Source of the DNA: Candidatus Melainabacteria bacterium
GTDB taxonomy: Bacteria; Cyanobacteriota; Vampirovibrionia; LMEP-6097
NCBI GenBank assembly: GCA_005110385.1
Contig: DUDT01000014.1
Location: forward strand, 248,001 to 312,000
Reading direction: 5' to 3'
DNA: 64,000 nucleotides
Shown here: piece after piece, positions 36,290-45,436 of the stretch
How positions within the stretch are numbered: the first letter of the stretch is position 1
Layout: every line of letters starts with the position of its first letter
Translations under genes and position numbers: made by a program
The notes under the pieces: generated by a model
Seen by the model: only the letters and a program-made list of their open reading frames with translations
Told to the model about the DNA's origin: nothing
Database searches by the model: none

Positions 36290-37318
36290 ATGAGTAAAGC
36301 TGTTCTACTTTTACAAATGGGAGGTCCTGAAACTTTAAAAGATGTAGAACCATTTCTTTATAATCTTTTTAATGACCCTTTTATTATTCAGTTACCATCT
36401 TTTATCAAGCCCTTTCAGAGTACTCTTGCGAGATTTATTTCATCAAGAAGAACTCCTAAAGTCTCAGTTTTATATGATGAAATTGGAGGCGGCTCCCCGA
36501 TTCGCTTTGAAACAGAGTGCCAAGCCAAGGCTTTAGAGAAAAGTCTTAGAAAGAGCTTAGACACTGACTTTAAAGTCTATTACGCTATGCGTTATTCACC
36601 CCCATTCTTGCGTGACATAATTCCAACGATTAAAGAAGATGCTATCCAAGATTTAATCGTAATTCCTTTATATCCACAGTATTCTGAAGCGACTACAGGC
36701 TCTAGTCTTTATGAATGTAAAGATCTTTTTGATAAAGCTGAATTAACAAATAAGCTTAGAATAACTTATATTGAGAGTTGGTTTGATAACCCTTATTATA
36801 TTCAGCTAATACAGCAAAGGATTATAGATCAGCTATCTTTGCTTCTTTCTGATCTCAGTATACAGAAAAAAGAATCAGAGGAAAAAGCTTTAAGAGAAGA
36901 TATTCTCATCCTTTTTTCAGCTCACGGACTGCCTGAAAAATATGTTGAACGAGGAGATCCTTATGAACAGCAGATTAAGAGCTCAGTAGCTTTAATTATG
37001 CAACACGAAAAGTTAAAAATAGTTAGACATAAAATTAGCTACCAGAGTAAAGTTGGACCAGTAAAATGGTTAGAACCTAATACTGAACATACTATTATCG
37101 AGCTTGCGGAGCGTGGTGAAAAAAACCTTATAGTAGTTCCGATTAGTTTTGTGGGAGATCATATTGAAACGTTACATGAAATAAATATCGAATATAAAGA
37201 ACTCGCTGAAGAACATGGTGTTAAAAATTTTCTAATGACTAGAGCTCCTAAAGCTAATTCCTTATTAATAAAGGCTTTAGAGAGTTTAATTGTTAATGTG
37301 AGAACTGCAGATCGGTAA
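36290..37318 (+). CDS. hemH: Ferrochelatase
   Basis: Inserts iron into protoporphyrin (or coproporphyrin) in haem synthesis. Family motifs in 342 residues: LLLQMGGPETLKDVEPFLYN, IGGGSPIRFETE, YAMRYSPPFLRD, PLYPQYSEATTGSS, FSAHGLPEKYVERGDPYEQQ (catalytic His) and YQSKVGPVKWLEPNTEHTI with the distal Glu. The coding end (RTADR) runs into a partial dispersed element. Upstream 280 bases (36010-36289) contain only two tiny frames, not convincing genes. Confidence 0.96.
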   Translation: MSKAVLLLQMGGPETLKDVEPFLYNLFNDPFIIQLPSFIKPFQSTLARFISSRRTPKVSVLYDEIGGGSPIRFETECQAKALEKSLRKSLDTDFKVYYAMRYSPPFLRDIIPTIKEDAIQDLIVIPLYPQYSEATTGSSLYECKDLFDKAELTNKLRITYIESWFDNPYYIQLIQQRIIDQLSLLLSDLSIQKKESEEKALREDILILFSAHGLPEKYVERGDPYEQQIKSSVALIMQHEKLKIVRHKISYQSKVGPVKWLEPNTEHTIIELAERGEKNLIVVPISFVGDHIETLHEINIEYKELAEEHGVKNFLMTRAPKANSLLIKALESLIVNVRTADR

Positions 37319-37342
37319 TAGTCCCTAATTAGAGTTGCGTTT
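37308..37342 (-). repeat. Partial dispersed element at the hemH 3' end
   Basis: CGGTAATAGTCCCTAATTAG then AGTTGCGTTTTT resembles the copy after cobA with an internal deletion. Confidence 0.6.
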
Positions 37343-37414
37343 TTCTGACAATTTAAGCAAAATAAACAGTACTGCAAAACCAAATATAAAACCTTTAATA
37401 TATGTTTTAATCAT
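37325..37414 (-). CDS. Possible 29-residue membrane peptide
   Basis: An open frame of 29 codons, read MIKTYIKGFIFGFAVLFILL then KLSEKRNSN: a short basic N-terminus, one hydrophobic span and a polar end. It starts 8 bases after the nadK stop on the same strand, so it could be translated by coupling. Its last seven codons overlap a partial dispersed element. The composition is that of a real small membrane protein, but length makes chance possible. Confidence 0.35.
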   Translation of the reverse strand: MIKTYIKGFIFGFAVLFILLKLSEKRNSN

Positions 37415-37422
37415 AATAACAA

Positions 37423-38286
37423 TTATCCCCTTTTTGAGACTGCTGCACAACTCCACTGTAACTTTTCTCTTAAAACGCTATAAAAGCTTCTTCCTTTAAT
37501 ATTCAGTTTTACTAATTTCAGGGTGTATGGTGATTTTTTCACTATAACTCTAGATTTAGCCTTAAGTTCTACTAAATCTCTACCATCTGCATGTAAAAAG
37601 AAATTCATATAATCTTGGCTTTCTAGTTTAATAATGGACAAGTCTGAAACTACATGTGGTCTACTGTTTAGAGAATGAGGGGCTATAGGTACTATCTGAA
37701 ACGCACTAATATTAGGATCCATAACTGCTCCGCCTGCGCTAATAGCATAGGCAGTAGATCCAGTGGGCGTTGAAATAATTAAACCATCTGCTCTAAGTGA
37801 ATGTAGCAGATCATCGCCGATATAAATATCAGTATGCAGTAAATTAGTATAGTGTGAACGATTTAAAGTAATATCATTAATCGCATAATAATATTCATTT
37901 AGATTTTCTATGTAAGCCGACAGAGTACTGCGTTCTTCGATAATATAATCACCACTCAGAATAATATCTGCAAGCTGCTGCATTGGCATATCACCAAATT
38001 CAGAGAGAAAGCCTAGGTGACCAAAATTAACTCCTAATATAGGGATGGATTTAGATAAAACTTGAGGGGCTGCTTTAAGAAAAGTACCATCTCCTCCAAG
38101 AACTATCAGCATATCAGTATCATTATCTACTTCAAGCCAGTCTTCTGAACTCTTTTCAGTTTCAGCAAACTTGCTGTTTATATGATTTCGTTTGAAAATC
38201 TCATTAAGCTCAGTCGCTGTTTGCTTGGCTTCTGGCTTAAGGGGGTTATAAAATATATGGACTTTTTTCATGACCCGAAACTTCAT
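37423..38286 (-). CDS. nadK: NAD kinase
   Basis: Phosphorylates NAD to NADP. Motifs: LIVLGGDGTFLKAAPQ (the GGDGT site, about 58-73), GVNFGHLGFLSEF, LRADGLIISTPTGSTAYAIS-AGG and IVPIAPHSLNSRP. The start ATG at 38286 overlaps the tadA stop as ATGA, which favours this longer start over the internal Met6. The C-terminal 14 residues (KLQWSCAAVSKRG) are encoded by a dispersed-element copy. Confidence 0.96.
   Translation of the reverse strand: MKFRVMKKVHIFYNPLKPEAKQTATELNEIFKRNHINSKFAETEKSSEDWLEVDNDTDMLIVLGGDGTFLKAAPQVLSKSIPILGVNFGHLGFLSEFGDMPMQQLADIILSGDYIIEERSTLSAYIENLNEYYYAINDITLNRSHYTNLLHTDIYIGDDLLHSLRADGLIISTPTGSTAYAISAGGAVMDPNISAFQIVPIAPHSLNSRPHVVSDLSIIKLESQDYMNFFLHADGRDLVELKAKSRVIVKKSPYTLKLVKLNIKGRSFYSVLREKLQWSCAAVSKRG
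37433..37462 (-). repeat. Dispersed element half at the nadK 3' end
   Basis: Minus strand CAGTGGAGTTGTGCAGCAGT then CTC, nearly identical to the first core at 28440-28461, but read in another frame as LQWSCAAVS. Confidence 0.75.
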
Positions 38287-38729
38287 TCTCTCAGCTTTTT
38301 AAAAAAATTTCCCAAAATTTCTTGTGCTTCCATTTCCATTATGCCGCCTTTTACTATAAGGTTCTTGGTAATAATGTTATAGCGAGAGCCGAGGGCTCCA
38401 GATTTTATGTCATAAGCCGCGAAGATCACTTCGCTAAGATGGCTTTGCAAAATAGCTCCTGCACACATAGCACAGGGTTCTAAATTTACGTAAATGCGAC
38501 ATCTAGATAAATTCCATGACTCTAAAACTTTACTTGCTTCTTGTATGGCATTAATTTCAGCATGCCCAATTACGGAAGATTCCTTTTCACGAGTATTTAT
38601 GCCTTTCCCAATAATTTTATTATTTTCATCAACAATAAGAGCAGCCACTGGAATGTCTTTAGAGTCAAGAGAAACCTCTTTTGCTAAATTGATAACCTGT
38701 TTCATGTAGTATAAATCTAGATTCTGCAT
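38283..38729 (-). CDS. tadA: tRNA-specific adenosine deaminase
   Basis: Converts A34 to inosine in tRNA-Arg. Zinc deaminase motifs HAEINAI (His and catalytic Glu) and NLEPCAMCAGAIL (two Cys ligands) in 148 residues, plus the C-terminal helix EILGNFFKKLRE. Stop overlaps the nadK start by 4 bases (ATGA). Confidence 0.95.
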   Translation of the reverse strand: MQNLDLYYMKQVINLAKEVSLDSKDIPVAALIVDENNKIIGKGINTREKESSVIGHAEINAIQEASKVLESWNLSRCRIYVNLEPCAMCAGAILQSHLSEVIFAAYDIKSGALGSRYNIITKNLIVKGGIMEMEAQEILGNFFKKLRE

Positions 38730-38776
38730 TAATAAGGAATTTAAGGGTACTCCTGATTAAATATTACCTGTAAAAG

Positions 38777-39823
38777 GTGATATTATGGGCATTAGTGAAG
38801 ACTCTTGAGGGTATTTTTAACCCTATTGAAAAAGATATAGAGCAGTTGAATGATAGGCTAATGAATCAGATTAGTCCAGATTCTCATTCGCTTTGCAGTA
38901 TTTTGCAGAATATATTTTCTGCTGGTGGTAAGCGCCTAAGACCCGCTTTAAGTTTTCTGATGTTTAGAGCTTTAGCTGAAAGCCGCAATGCGATTTACCC
39001 TGAAGCCGAATCAAAACTTTTTCTTATAGCTGAAATAGCAGAGCTTATTCACACAGCAAGTCTCGTGCATGATGATATTATCGATAATTCCTTAGTTCGG
39101 CGTGGTGCCCCTACGACAAATAGCAACTGGAGTAATGCTGTGACTGTCATCAGTGGCGATTTTATGTTCGCTAGAGCGGCAGTGAACCTTGCTAAAATCG
39201 ATATTAATAAGGTCGTTGAAATTTTTGCTTCCACTTTAGAGAATCTTTGCTCTGGAGAAATAAGACAAGTAGAGCAGAAATATAACACTGATATAAGTTT
39301 TGATTACTATTATTTAAAAACCTATAATAAAACTGCTTCTTTATTTGAAGCTTGTACCTTTGCTTTAACAGAACTATTTCCTTTAACTGATACAGAGAAA
39401 AGAGCTATCGCTAATTATGGAAAGTTTATAGGTATGGCTTTTCAGATTATTGATGATATTTTAGATTTCACTTCAGATGAAGAAGCATTAGGGAAGCCTG
39501 CTGGTGCCGATATTCGTGAAGGACAGATTAATCTGCCTTTACTTTTTGCTTTTGAAAACCTTAAACAAAGTAATCCAGATAAATGTGCTTATGTAAAGGA
39601 ACGCATTCAGCAAATACCAAATGAAAAGGATAATCTGAAAATTCAGAAGACTATAAATGACTCTATTTGCATTATAGAGGAAACTGCTGGTATTGAGAGA
39701 AGCTATGAAAAAGCTATCGAGTATGTTAAAGAAGCCGTTAAAGGTTTAAGCTTTTTACCAGAGTCTAAGTATAAAAATTCTTTAGTTGAACTTGCAGATT
39801 TTGTAATTAAGCGAAGTAATTAA
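38777..39823 (+). CDS. Polyprenyl diphosphate synthase (trans-prenyltransferase)
   Basis: Chain-elongating prenyl synthase. First aspartate-rich motif LIHTASLVHDDIIDNS (about 93-108), GDFMFARAA, and the second motif MAFQIIDDILDFTSDEEALGKPAGAD (about 216-241), GGKRLRPALSFL at about 50. The size (348 residues) and bulky flanks fit a C30-C45 octaprenyl/solanesyl-type enzyme for quinones, or a GGPP-type enzyme for carotenoids; not decidable by eye. Start GTG 38777 or GTG 38795; the family N-terminus (FNPIEKDIEQLN) follows both. Confidence 0.9.
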   Translation: MILWALVKTLEGIFNPIEKDIEQLNDRLMNQISPDSHSLCSILQNIFSAGGKRLRPALSFLMFRALAESRNAIYPEAESKLFLIAEIAELIHTASLVHDDIIDNSLVRRGAPTTNSNWSNAVTVISGDFMFARAAVNLAKIDINKVVEIFASTLENLCSGEIRQVEQKYNTDISFDYYYLKTYNKTASLFEACTFALTELFPLTDTEKRAIANYGKFIGMAFQIIDDILDFTSDEEALGKPAGADIREGQINLPLLFAFENLKQSNPDKCAYVKERIQQIPNEKDNLKIQKTINDSICIIEETAGIERSYEKAIEYVKEAVKGLSFLPESKYKNSLVELADFVIKRSN

Positions 39824-39967
39824 GAAAGTGATAAAAAAAGAAGTTTTTTATAACGGATTGTCAGATGTTTTAAAAGTTTCAAAATTTTAGTAATTCTCTA
39901 AAGAATTACTTCAAGGTTAAGAAATTAGTGTTTATTTCTCATGGTATTAAGTGTTATACATATTATT

Positions 39968-41962
39968 ATGTTGACTCAGAAATCTGTCTTAAAGAGTTTG
40001 TTCCAAGTATTAGCTATTTTTTGTTTTTGTTCGGTATTTTTACTGAATCTACAGCCTTGTTCAGCAGATTTTATAAAAACATCTTGTATTAGTGGTAACT
40101 GTAATCTGTCTTTATCTGTAGAAGACAAGGATACTATTAAAGATTATTCACGTGAAAACGAGACGATCAACTTGCAACTTGATGCAAGAGATGTGGACGT
40201 GGATGCTAATTTTTCTAAAACTTTTAAACTTATAGCGTATGAGCAGGTAAATGGTCTAAACAATGTTCTTTCTGTTACGAACGTACTATTCCCCAAGCAG
40301 AGATTTAAAGAAAAAACTTTAAAGACGGGCATTAAAGTTAGACCTTTTCAAGGCAATAAACAGGTTTATGTTGGTTTGCATAGCAGTGCTGGTCAGCTTT
40401 TGGCTACTTTTAGATTGAATATTACAGGCTCTGGATTTTTTATCGCTAAAAATAATTTAAATAAAAATGCTTCTATTAATTTTTCGTGTCCTGATGCGAC
40501 TATTACTGACTGCAATATTCAGCGATTATTCTTTAATAAAGTTTTCTTTGAAACGAACAGAGATCAAAAAGCTAAGGATACTTATGTCGTAAAAAACACG
40601 GATAATACTTATACAGTAGAGGTTCCTTTAGTTAGTTCTCTGGGGCGTAGGCAAATTAAGAATGTCGTAAAAAATGGTGCTTTAAATACAGGAGGTTCAC
40701 CAGTTCCAAATTCTACTTTGAATAATTTTGTTGAAGTTCTAAATGTCGAAGTCGTTAACCTTTTAGAAAGTGGTGAAAGAGCCATTCTTGACATGGATGA
40801 AGCTAATAGTCAATTAGAGATCGGCTTTGATAGTAATTTCCCTGTTATAAGCTTAGATAATACTGGAAATATAGGTATTATAAATGACGACCCGCAAGCA
40901 AGATTAGATATAAAAACCACTACTGGACTGGCTCCTTTAAATTTAGCTTCTCAAGCCTTAGCGAGTCCACTAGTAAACGGTTCTTTTGAATTTGATGGAA
41001 CAGAATTATATTTCACCCTAAATGAAATTAGATATTTCGTGGTTAGAGACCCTCTTACAGCTACTATTACTCCAGCTCTTCCTCCAGCTCCTCCAGCTTT
41101 CGTAGCGACTATTCCAGATACTGATAAACTTGCTGGGCAGCCAGCATCTTTTTATACTAATGCGACTAACCTAAATAGCGGCCTTTTAGATGCAGCTCGA
41201 TTACCTACTAACTTAGGTGCTTTCAGGCTCAGAAATGTCATTCCAAATCAATCATTATTTCTTCAGGGTGCTGATAATGTAATATTTAGATCTCAAGCTG
41301 ATTCTAATATTACTTTGCCAAATAAAAATGGTACTCTCCTTACTCTTGCTGAGATTAATTTAGGAGTTGGCACTGTGACTACGGCTAAAGTCGTTAATGG
41401 AACTATACTTCCAGAGGATATTACTAATAATAGTATTACTGGCTTAGATGTTTTAGGGGTAGATGCTAGTAAATTTACTACAGGATTATTCTCGAATGCA
41501 GTATTACCTAATTATGAAATTTCTGAAGTTAATAATTTACTTACAGAACTGAATAATCGCATTTCTAAAACTGCTGATATAGTTAATAATTTGACTTCGA
41601 CTAATACTGATAAGGCTTTAAGCGCTAATCAGGGACGAGTAATGAAAGAGTTGATTAATAATTATGCTCTTAATTATAGCTCTGTAAATCAATCTTTAGG
41701 TTCTAATGATTTAAGTTTTGATGCTTTTCACAGCGTATTTTTCAAGACACTTACCTCTAACGCTAACTTTACTGCAAGTAATTTAAAACAGGGTCACAGA
41801 GTGATTTTGCTCATGAATGGTAACTTTATCCCTAGCTTCCCTGCTACTTTTAAATTCATTCAAGGTGCTTATGATCCTTCTAAAAGTAATATTTTAGAAT
41901 TCGAAGTGGCTTCTAATACGCCGGGCTCTGAGAGGGTTTTCGTAAAAGTCCTCTCAATCTAA
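39968..41962 (+). CDS. Secreted protein with phage-tail-fibre-like modules
   Basis: A 664-residue exported protein. Signal peptide MLTQKSVLKSLFQVLAIFCF to PCSA (ATG 39968 chosen for this; frame is open from 39941). The N-terminal third is a beta-rich domain with two possible disulfides (CISGNC, CPDATITDC). From about 310 are fibre-like features: GNIGIINDDPQARLDI (as in shaft/peptidase-linked fibres), DTDKLAGQPASFYTNATNLN followed by SGLLDAARLP, and NNLTSTNTDKALSANQGRVM, all recurring in phage tail and bacterial surface fibres. A proline-rich hinge (ALPPAPPAF) separates parts. Probably a surface adhesin; the anchoring mechanism is not visible. Confidence 0.75.
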   Translation: MLTQKSVLKSLFQVLAIFCFCSVFLLNLQPCSADFIKTSCISGNCNLSLSVEDKDTIKDYSRENETINLQLDARDVDVDANFSKTFKLIAYEQVNGLNNVLSVTNVLFPKQRFKEKTLKTGIKVRPFQGNKQVYVGLHSSAGQLLATFRLNITGSGFFIAKNNLNKNASINFSCPDATITDCNIQRLFFNKVFFETNRDQKAKDTYVVKNTDNTYTVEVPLVSSLGRRQIKNVVKNGALNTGGSPVPNSTLNNFVEVLNVEVVNLLESGERAILDMDEANSQLEIGFDSNFPVISLDNTGNIGIINDDPQARLDIKTTTGLAPLNLASQALASPLVNGSFEFDGTELYFTLNEIRYFVVRDPLTATITPALPPAPPAFVATIPDTDKLAGQPASFYTNATNLNSGLLDAARLPTNLGAFRLRNVIPNQSLFLQGADNVIFRSQADSNITLPNKNGTLLTLAEINLGVGTVTTAKVVNGTILPEDITNNSITGLDVLGVDASKFTTGLFSNAVLPNYEISEVNNLLTELNNRISKTADIVNNLTSTNTDKALSANQGRVMKELINNYALNYSSVNQSLGSNDLSFDAFHSVFFKTLTSNANFTASNLKQGHRVILLMNGNFIPSFPATFKFIQGAYDPSKSNILEFEVASNTPGSERVFVKVLSI

Positions 41963-42005
41963 AGAGACCGCTGCCGAGCTCCATTTTCTGCATTTTCGTC
42001 CGCCT
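41962..42005 (-). repeat. Dispersed element between fibre protein and NagB-like genes
   Basis: Minus strand GGACGAAAATGCAGAAAATG then GAGCTCGGCAGCGGTCTCTT; begins right at the stop of the fibre-protein gene. Confidence 0.85.
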
Positions 42006-42007
42006 CT

Positions 42008-42772
42008 CTAAAGCATGATGCCAAGCTTCTTCAAGCCTTGAGCAAAGAGATGATCACAAAATATATGCAAATTTTCTAAATGATTACTTAGTAGATAGCC
42101 TAATCCAGTATCGGGATTCTCCATCGCAGCTTTAAAAGCTTCAGTTTTTTCTTCACCGATGATGGTTATTACTATTTTGATCAGACTAGGGGTCTTAAAT
42201 ACGTCAGTGCCAATAGTGACAGCTTGTTTAACTCCTAGCTTGCTTGAGCTTAATTCAGCGAGTTCTACTGTGCTAATTTCTCTATTAATATAGTCTTCTC
42301 CGATAAAGGCGATATGTGCAGTGCTGGGATCTGCTCCTAGCCCAAGATATATCACTCGGGCTCCACCGCGTTGATGAATAAATCTTTCGAAATCTTCTGG
42401 ATGATCAGTGTTTATCGAATAAAATCTCTCGCCTAATTTATCTATTAGATTCGGCAAGCTGTTTTTCAAGATCTCTGAAAATAGTGTGGTTTTTTTTATA
42501 AGACTAGGATTTTTTTCTTCTTCCTCTAACTCTGAAGTTTCTAAGATTATTTCATCTAAGTGTGAAACAAAGAGCTTAGGGTGAATTAAATCATCTTTAG
42601 CATAGAGTTCTTCGTTAAGCTTACTGTAAATAACTTCTTCATAAGTCGCTCCTACTGGCAGAAGCAGAAGCCCGGGTTGAGCGATATCTGCAAGTAGCTC
42701 AGTTACCAGATGATCTTCTAACTCTTTACGAGTTGAAAAATTAGTAATTCTTTTTAAAATTTCCTCAGACAA
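42008..42772 (-). CDS. NagB/6-phosphogluconolactonase superfamily protein
   Basis: 254 residues of the sugar-phosphate isomerase-like fold: LLLLPVGATYEEVIYSKL, the VSHLDEIILET active-site acid loop, LGLGADPSTAHIAFIGED (compare GIGxDGHIAFNEP of NagB) and AVTIGTDVF. The catalytic loop carries a few extra residues between Asp and His. It may be a glucosamine-6-phosphate deaminase, a 6-phosphogluconolactonase, or a divergent homologue. 5 bases downstream of serA on the same strand. Confidence 0.8.
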   Translation of the reverse strand: MSEEILKRITNFSTRKELEDHLVTELLADIAQPGLLLLPVGATYEEVIYSKLNEELYAKDDLIHPKLFVSHLDEIILETSELEEEEKNPSLIKKTTLFSEILKNSLPNLIDKLGERFYSINTDHPEDFERFIHQRGGARVIYLGLGADPSTAHIAFIGEDYINREISTVELAELSSSKLGVKQAVTIGTDVFKTPSLIKIVITIIGEEKTEAFKAAMENPDTGLGYLLSNHLENLHIFCDHLFAQGLKKLGIML

Positions 42773-42777
42773 AAGTC

Positions 42778-44367
42778 CTAGATTCCTTTTAAACGAACAT
42801 ATTTAGCTGTATTAATGCCTTGTATCTCACTGACTGCTTTTAGGATATCGTTAGAGATCTCAGAATCTACATTTATAACCATAACCGCAGATGCCGTGTC
42901 ATCTTTACGACCAAGATTTAAAGAGCTGATGTTAATATTCGCATCCCAGAGTATTTTTGATATTTGAGCGACTTTTCCTGGTTCATCTTTATGAAAGGTA
43001 ACTATAGAGTGGGAGTCTGGTTTAATATTTACAGGAAATGAATCTATCTCAATAATAGTGGGTATATTTCCTTGAAGAACTGTTCCAGCTATGGCTTTCA
43101 AGCCAGTCTCGGTATGTAAACTAATGCGAAGTTTATCGATGTAAGCCCCAGAGTCATCTGATTTCATCTCTGAAACCTTTATACCACGCTCTTTTGCGAC
43201 CATAGGTGCATTAACGAAGCTTACCCCGTCAACATTCTGCGAAAGAATACCTTTTAAAATCGCAAGCTTAAGCCCTTCGATATTTTTATCAGCAAGCTGC
43301 CCTAATGCTTCTATGTCTATCTGTTTAATACAGCCAGAAGATAATTGAGCTATAACTGCTCCCATATGCTCAGCTAAAGGTAAATAGTGCTTAATCGCTT
43401 TTAAAAGCTCAGGCTTGAGACCAGGTAAATTCACCGCAGATCTAGCTACGCCACCAGAAAGTACGTCTCTGATTTGCTCTGCCACATCTAAGGCTACATT
43501 TATCTGTGCTTCTTTAGTACTAGCACCAAGATGCGGAGTAAGTACTACTTTATCACCACAGTCCTGTAGCGGAGATTCTTTTAAGGGTTCTTCGACGAAT
43601 ACATCAATCGCAGCACCACCGACTTTACCAGAGTGAATAGCTGCTGCTAAATCAGCTTCATTAATTAAGCCACCGCGCGCGCAGTTAACAATAAAGACAC
43701 CATCTTTCATGGTTTCTATAGTTTGGCTATTAATCATATTCTGTGTTTCAGGAGTTTTAGGAACATGAAGGGTTATTACATCTGCATGTTTATAAATATC
43801 GTTTAGTTCCATTTTAGTGAAACCTAGATCCTCAGCTTTTTCTTTAGAAACAAAGGGGTCATAGCCTAGGACCTTCATCCCAAGTGCTAAAGCGACTTTT
43901 CCAACGCGCTGCCCGATTTTACCGAGTCCGATAATCCCAAGAGTACGAGAGTTAAGTTCATTCCCGACGAATTTAGATCTCTCCCATTTTTTCTGTTTAA
44001 CAGAAGCATCAGCTGGAGCGATTTTGCGCATTAGTGCCATTAATAAAGCGATGGTATGTTCTGCTGCTGATACGGTATTACCTTCAGGGGAATTAACTAC
44101 AATAACGCCTTTTTCAGTCGCAGAAGGAATATCTATATTATCTACTCCGACACCAGCTCTGCCGATTATTTTTAAATTCACAGCATGCTCTAAAATTTCT
44201 TTAGTAACTCTAGTCTCGGACCTGATTAGCAGAGCATCGTAATTTTTGATGCAGGATTTTAATTCTTCGTGAGTAGTACCAGGTTTGTAATCTAGCTCAC
44301 AGCTGGATTTTAAAATATCTAAACCTGAGCTATCAAGTTTATCTGTAACTAAAACTTTAAGAGTCAT
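42778..44367 (-). CDS. serA: D-3-phosphoglycerate dehydrogenase
   Basis: First step of serine synthesis. Long-form enzyme (529 residues): substrate domain, NAD domain GRTLGIIGLGKIGQRVGKVAL-type at about 140 (here TLGIIGLGKIGQRVGKVALA), HVPKTPETQNMI, NCARGGLINEADL, LTPHLGASTKEAQ with the catalytic His, an intervening regulatory domain, and a C-terminal ACT domain (VTFHKDEPGKVAQISKILWD) for serine feedback. Divergent from hemC with 20 bases between the starts. Confidence 0.97.
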   Translation of the reverse strand: MTLKVLVTDKLDSSGLDILKSSCELDYKPGTTHEELKSCIKNYDALLIRSETRVTKEILEHAVNLKIIGRAGVGVDNIDIPSATEKGVIVVNSPEGNTVSAAEHTIALLMALMRKIAPADASVKQKKWERSKFVGNELNSRTLGIIGLGKIGQRVGKVALALGMKVLGYDPFVSKEKAEDLGFTKMELNDIYKHADVITLHVPKTPETQNMINSQTIETMKDGVFIVNCARGGLINEADLAAAIHSGKVGGAAIDVFVEEPLKESPLQDCGDKVVLTPHLGASTKEAQINVALDVAEQIRDVLSGGVARSAVNLPGLKPELLKAIKHYLPLAEHMGAVIAQLSSGCIKQIDIEALGQLADKNIEGLKLAILKGILSQNVDGVSFVNAPMVAKERGIKVSEMKSDDSGAYIDKLRISLHTETGLKAIAGTVLQGNIPTIIEIDSFPVNIKPDSHSIVTFHKDEPGKVAQISKILWDANINISSLNLGRKDDTASAVMVINVDSEISNDILKAVSEIQGINTAKYVRLKGI

Positions 44368-44387
44368 TTCTAGGCTAAAATTTTAGC

Positions 44388-45404
44388 ATGCCCCAGCTTA
44401 TTAAAATTGGCTCTAGGGATAGCCAGCTTGCACTATTGCAGAGCCAAATGGTTAAAACTAGGCTAGAGGAAATCTATCCAAACCTTCACTGTGAGATTAT
44501 AAAAATTAAAACTCAAGGAGATAAGATTCTTGATGTAGCTCTCTCTAAGATTGGTGATAAAGGACTTTTCGTTAAAGAATTAGAACATGAATTACTTGAA
44601 GCGACTGTGGACATAGCTGTTCACAGCATGAAGGATATGCCAACTAAGCTCCCAGACGGACTTAAAATTAGTTCAATTTTAGAGAGAGAGGATGTACGAG
44701 ATGTTATATGTTTAAGTCAAAATTATCCCGAATATACGTCCGCAAATGCAGAAATTGAAGATTACGAGCAGTCCCAAGAAAGTTTAAATAATGATAATGA
44801 TTTAACTTCACAGCTTATTGCGAAATTGAATGTCGTTGCGACTTCAAGTCTAAGGCGTATTGCCCTGCTTAAAAGTTATTATCCTAAATTGAATTTTATT
44901 GATATCCGTGGAAATTTGAATACGCGGTTTCGTAAATTAGACGACTCGAGTAATGCTATGGATGCGATAGTCTTAGCAGCAGCTGGTATTAAGCGCCTTA
45001 TGACAGTAGATGAAAGCTTTTCGGGTCGAATATCAGCATTCTTAAACCCAAAAGAGATTATGCCCGCAGTAGCTCAAGGAGCTTTAGCCATAGAATTTCT
45101 TGAATCCCGCACGGATATAGAAAAGCTGATAGAACCTTTGGTATATCATAAACAGGAAATGATTTTACAGATAGAGAGAAATTTTTTAAACGAATTAGAG
45201 GGAGGCTGTCAGGTACCCATAGGAATATATTCAGAGCTAGAAAATAAAAAAACCTGCTTTCATTTTTCAGTTTCATCATTAGACGGAACTAAAACCATAA
45301 AAGACAGGCTTTCTATATTCGATTCTGAACTGACCCCTCAGTTAGGCAGATTGTTTGCTCAAAGACTCATTAAATCAGGTGCTGCAGCATTACTCAGAGG
45401 CTAA
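44388..45404 (+). CDS. hemC: Hydroxymethylbilane synthase with an element-encoded insertion
   Basis: Polymerises four porphobilinogens in haem/siroheme synthesis. Seen: IKIGSRDSQLALLQSQMV, KGLFVKELEHELLEATVDIA-VHSMKDMPTKLP, VVATSSLRRIALL, DIRGNLNTRFRKLD and the dipyrromethane cofactor Cys in ELEGGCQVPIGIY. At 338 residues it is about 30 longer than usual. The excess sits between CLSQNYPEY and VVATSSLRR and contains SANAEIEDYEQSQE, encoded in frame by a dispersed element (44738-44781). The insertion is in a loop on the surface of domain 1, so activity is probably kept. Confidence 0.96.
   Translation: MPQLIKIGSRDSQLALLQSQMVKTRLEEIYPNLHCEIIKIKTQGDKILDVALSKIGDKGLFVKELEHELLEATVDIAVHSMKDMPTKLPDGLKISSILEREDVRDVICLSQNYPEYTSANAEIEDYEQSQESLNNDNDLTSQLIAKLNVVATSSLRRIALLKSYYPKLNFIDIRGNLNTRFRKLDDSSNAMDAIVLAAAGIKRLMTVDESFSGRISAFLNPKEIMPAVAQGALAIEFLESRTDIEKLIEPLVYHKQEMILQIERNFLNELEGGCQVPIGIYSELENKKTCFHFSVSSLDGTKTIKDRLSIFDSELTPQLGRLFAQRLIKSGAAALLRG
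44738..44781 (+). repeat. Dispersed element in frame in hemC
   Basis: CCGCAAATGCAGAAATTGAA then GATTACGAGCAGTCCCAAG; encodes SANAEIEDYEQSQ. Confidence 0.85.
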
Positions 45405-45436
45405 CTAAATCCCCTTGTTTTACTGAAAACATCTAA

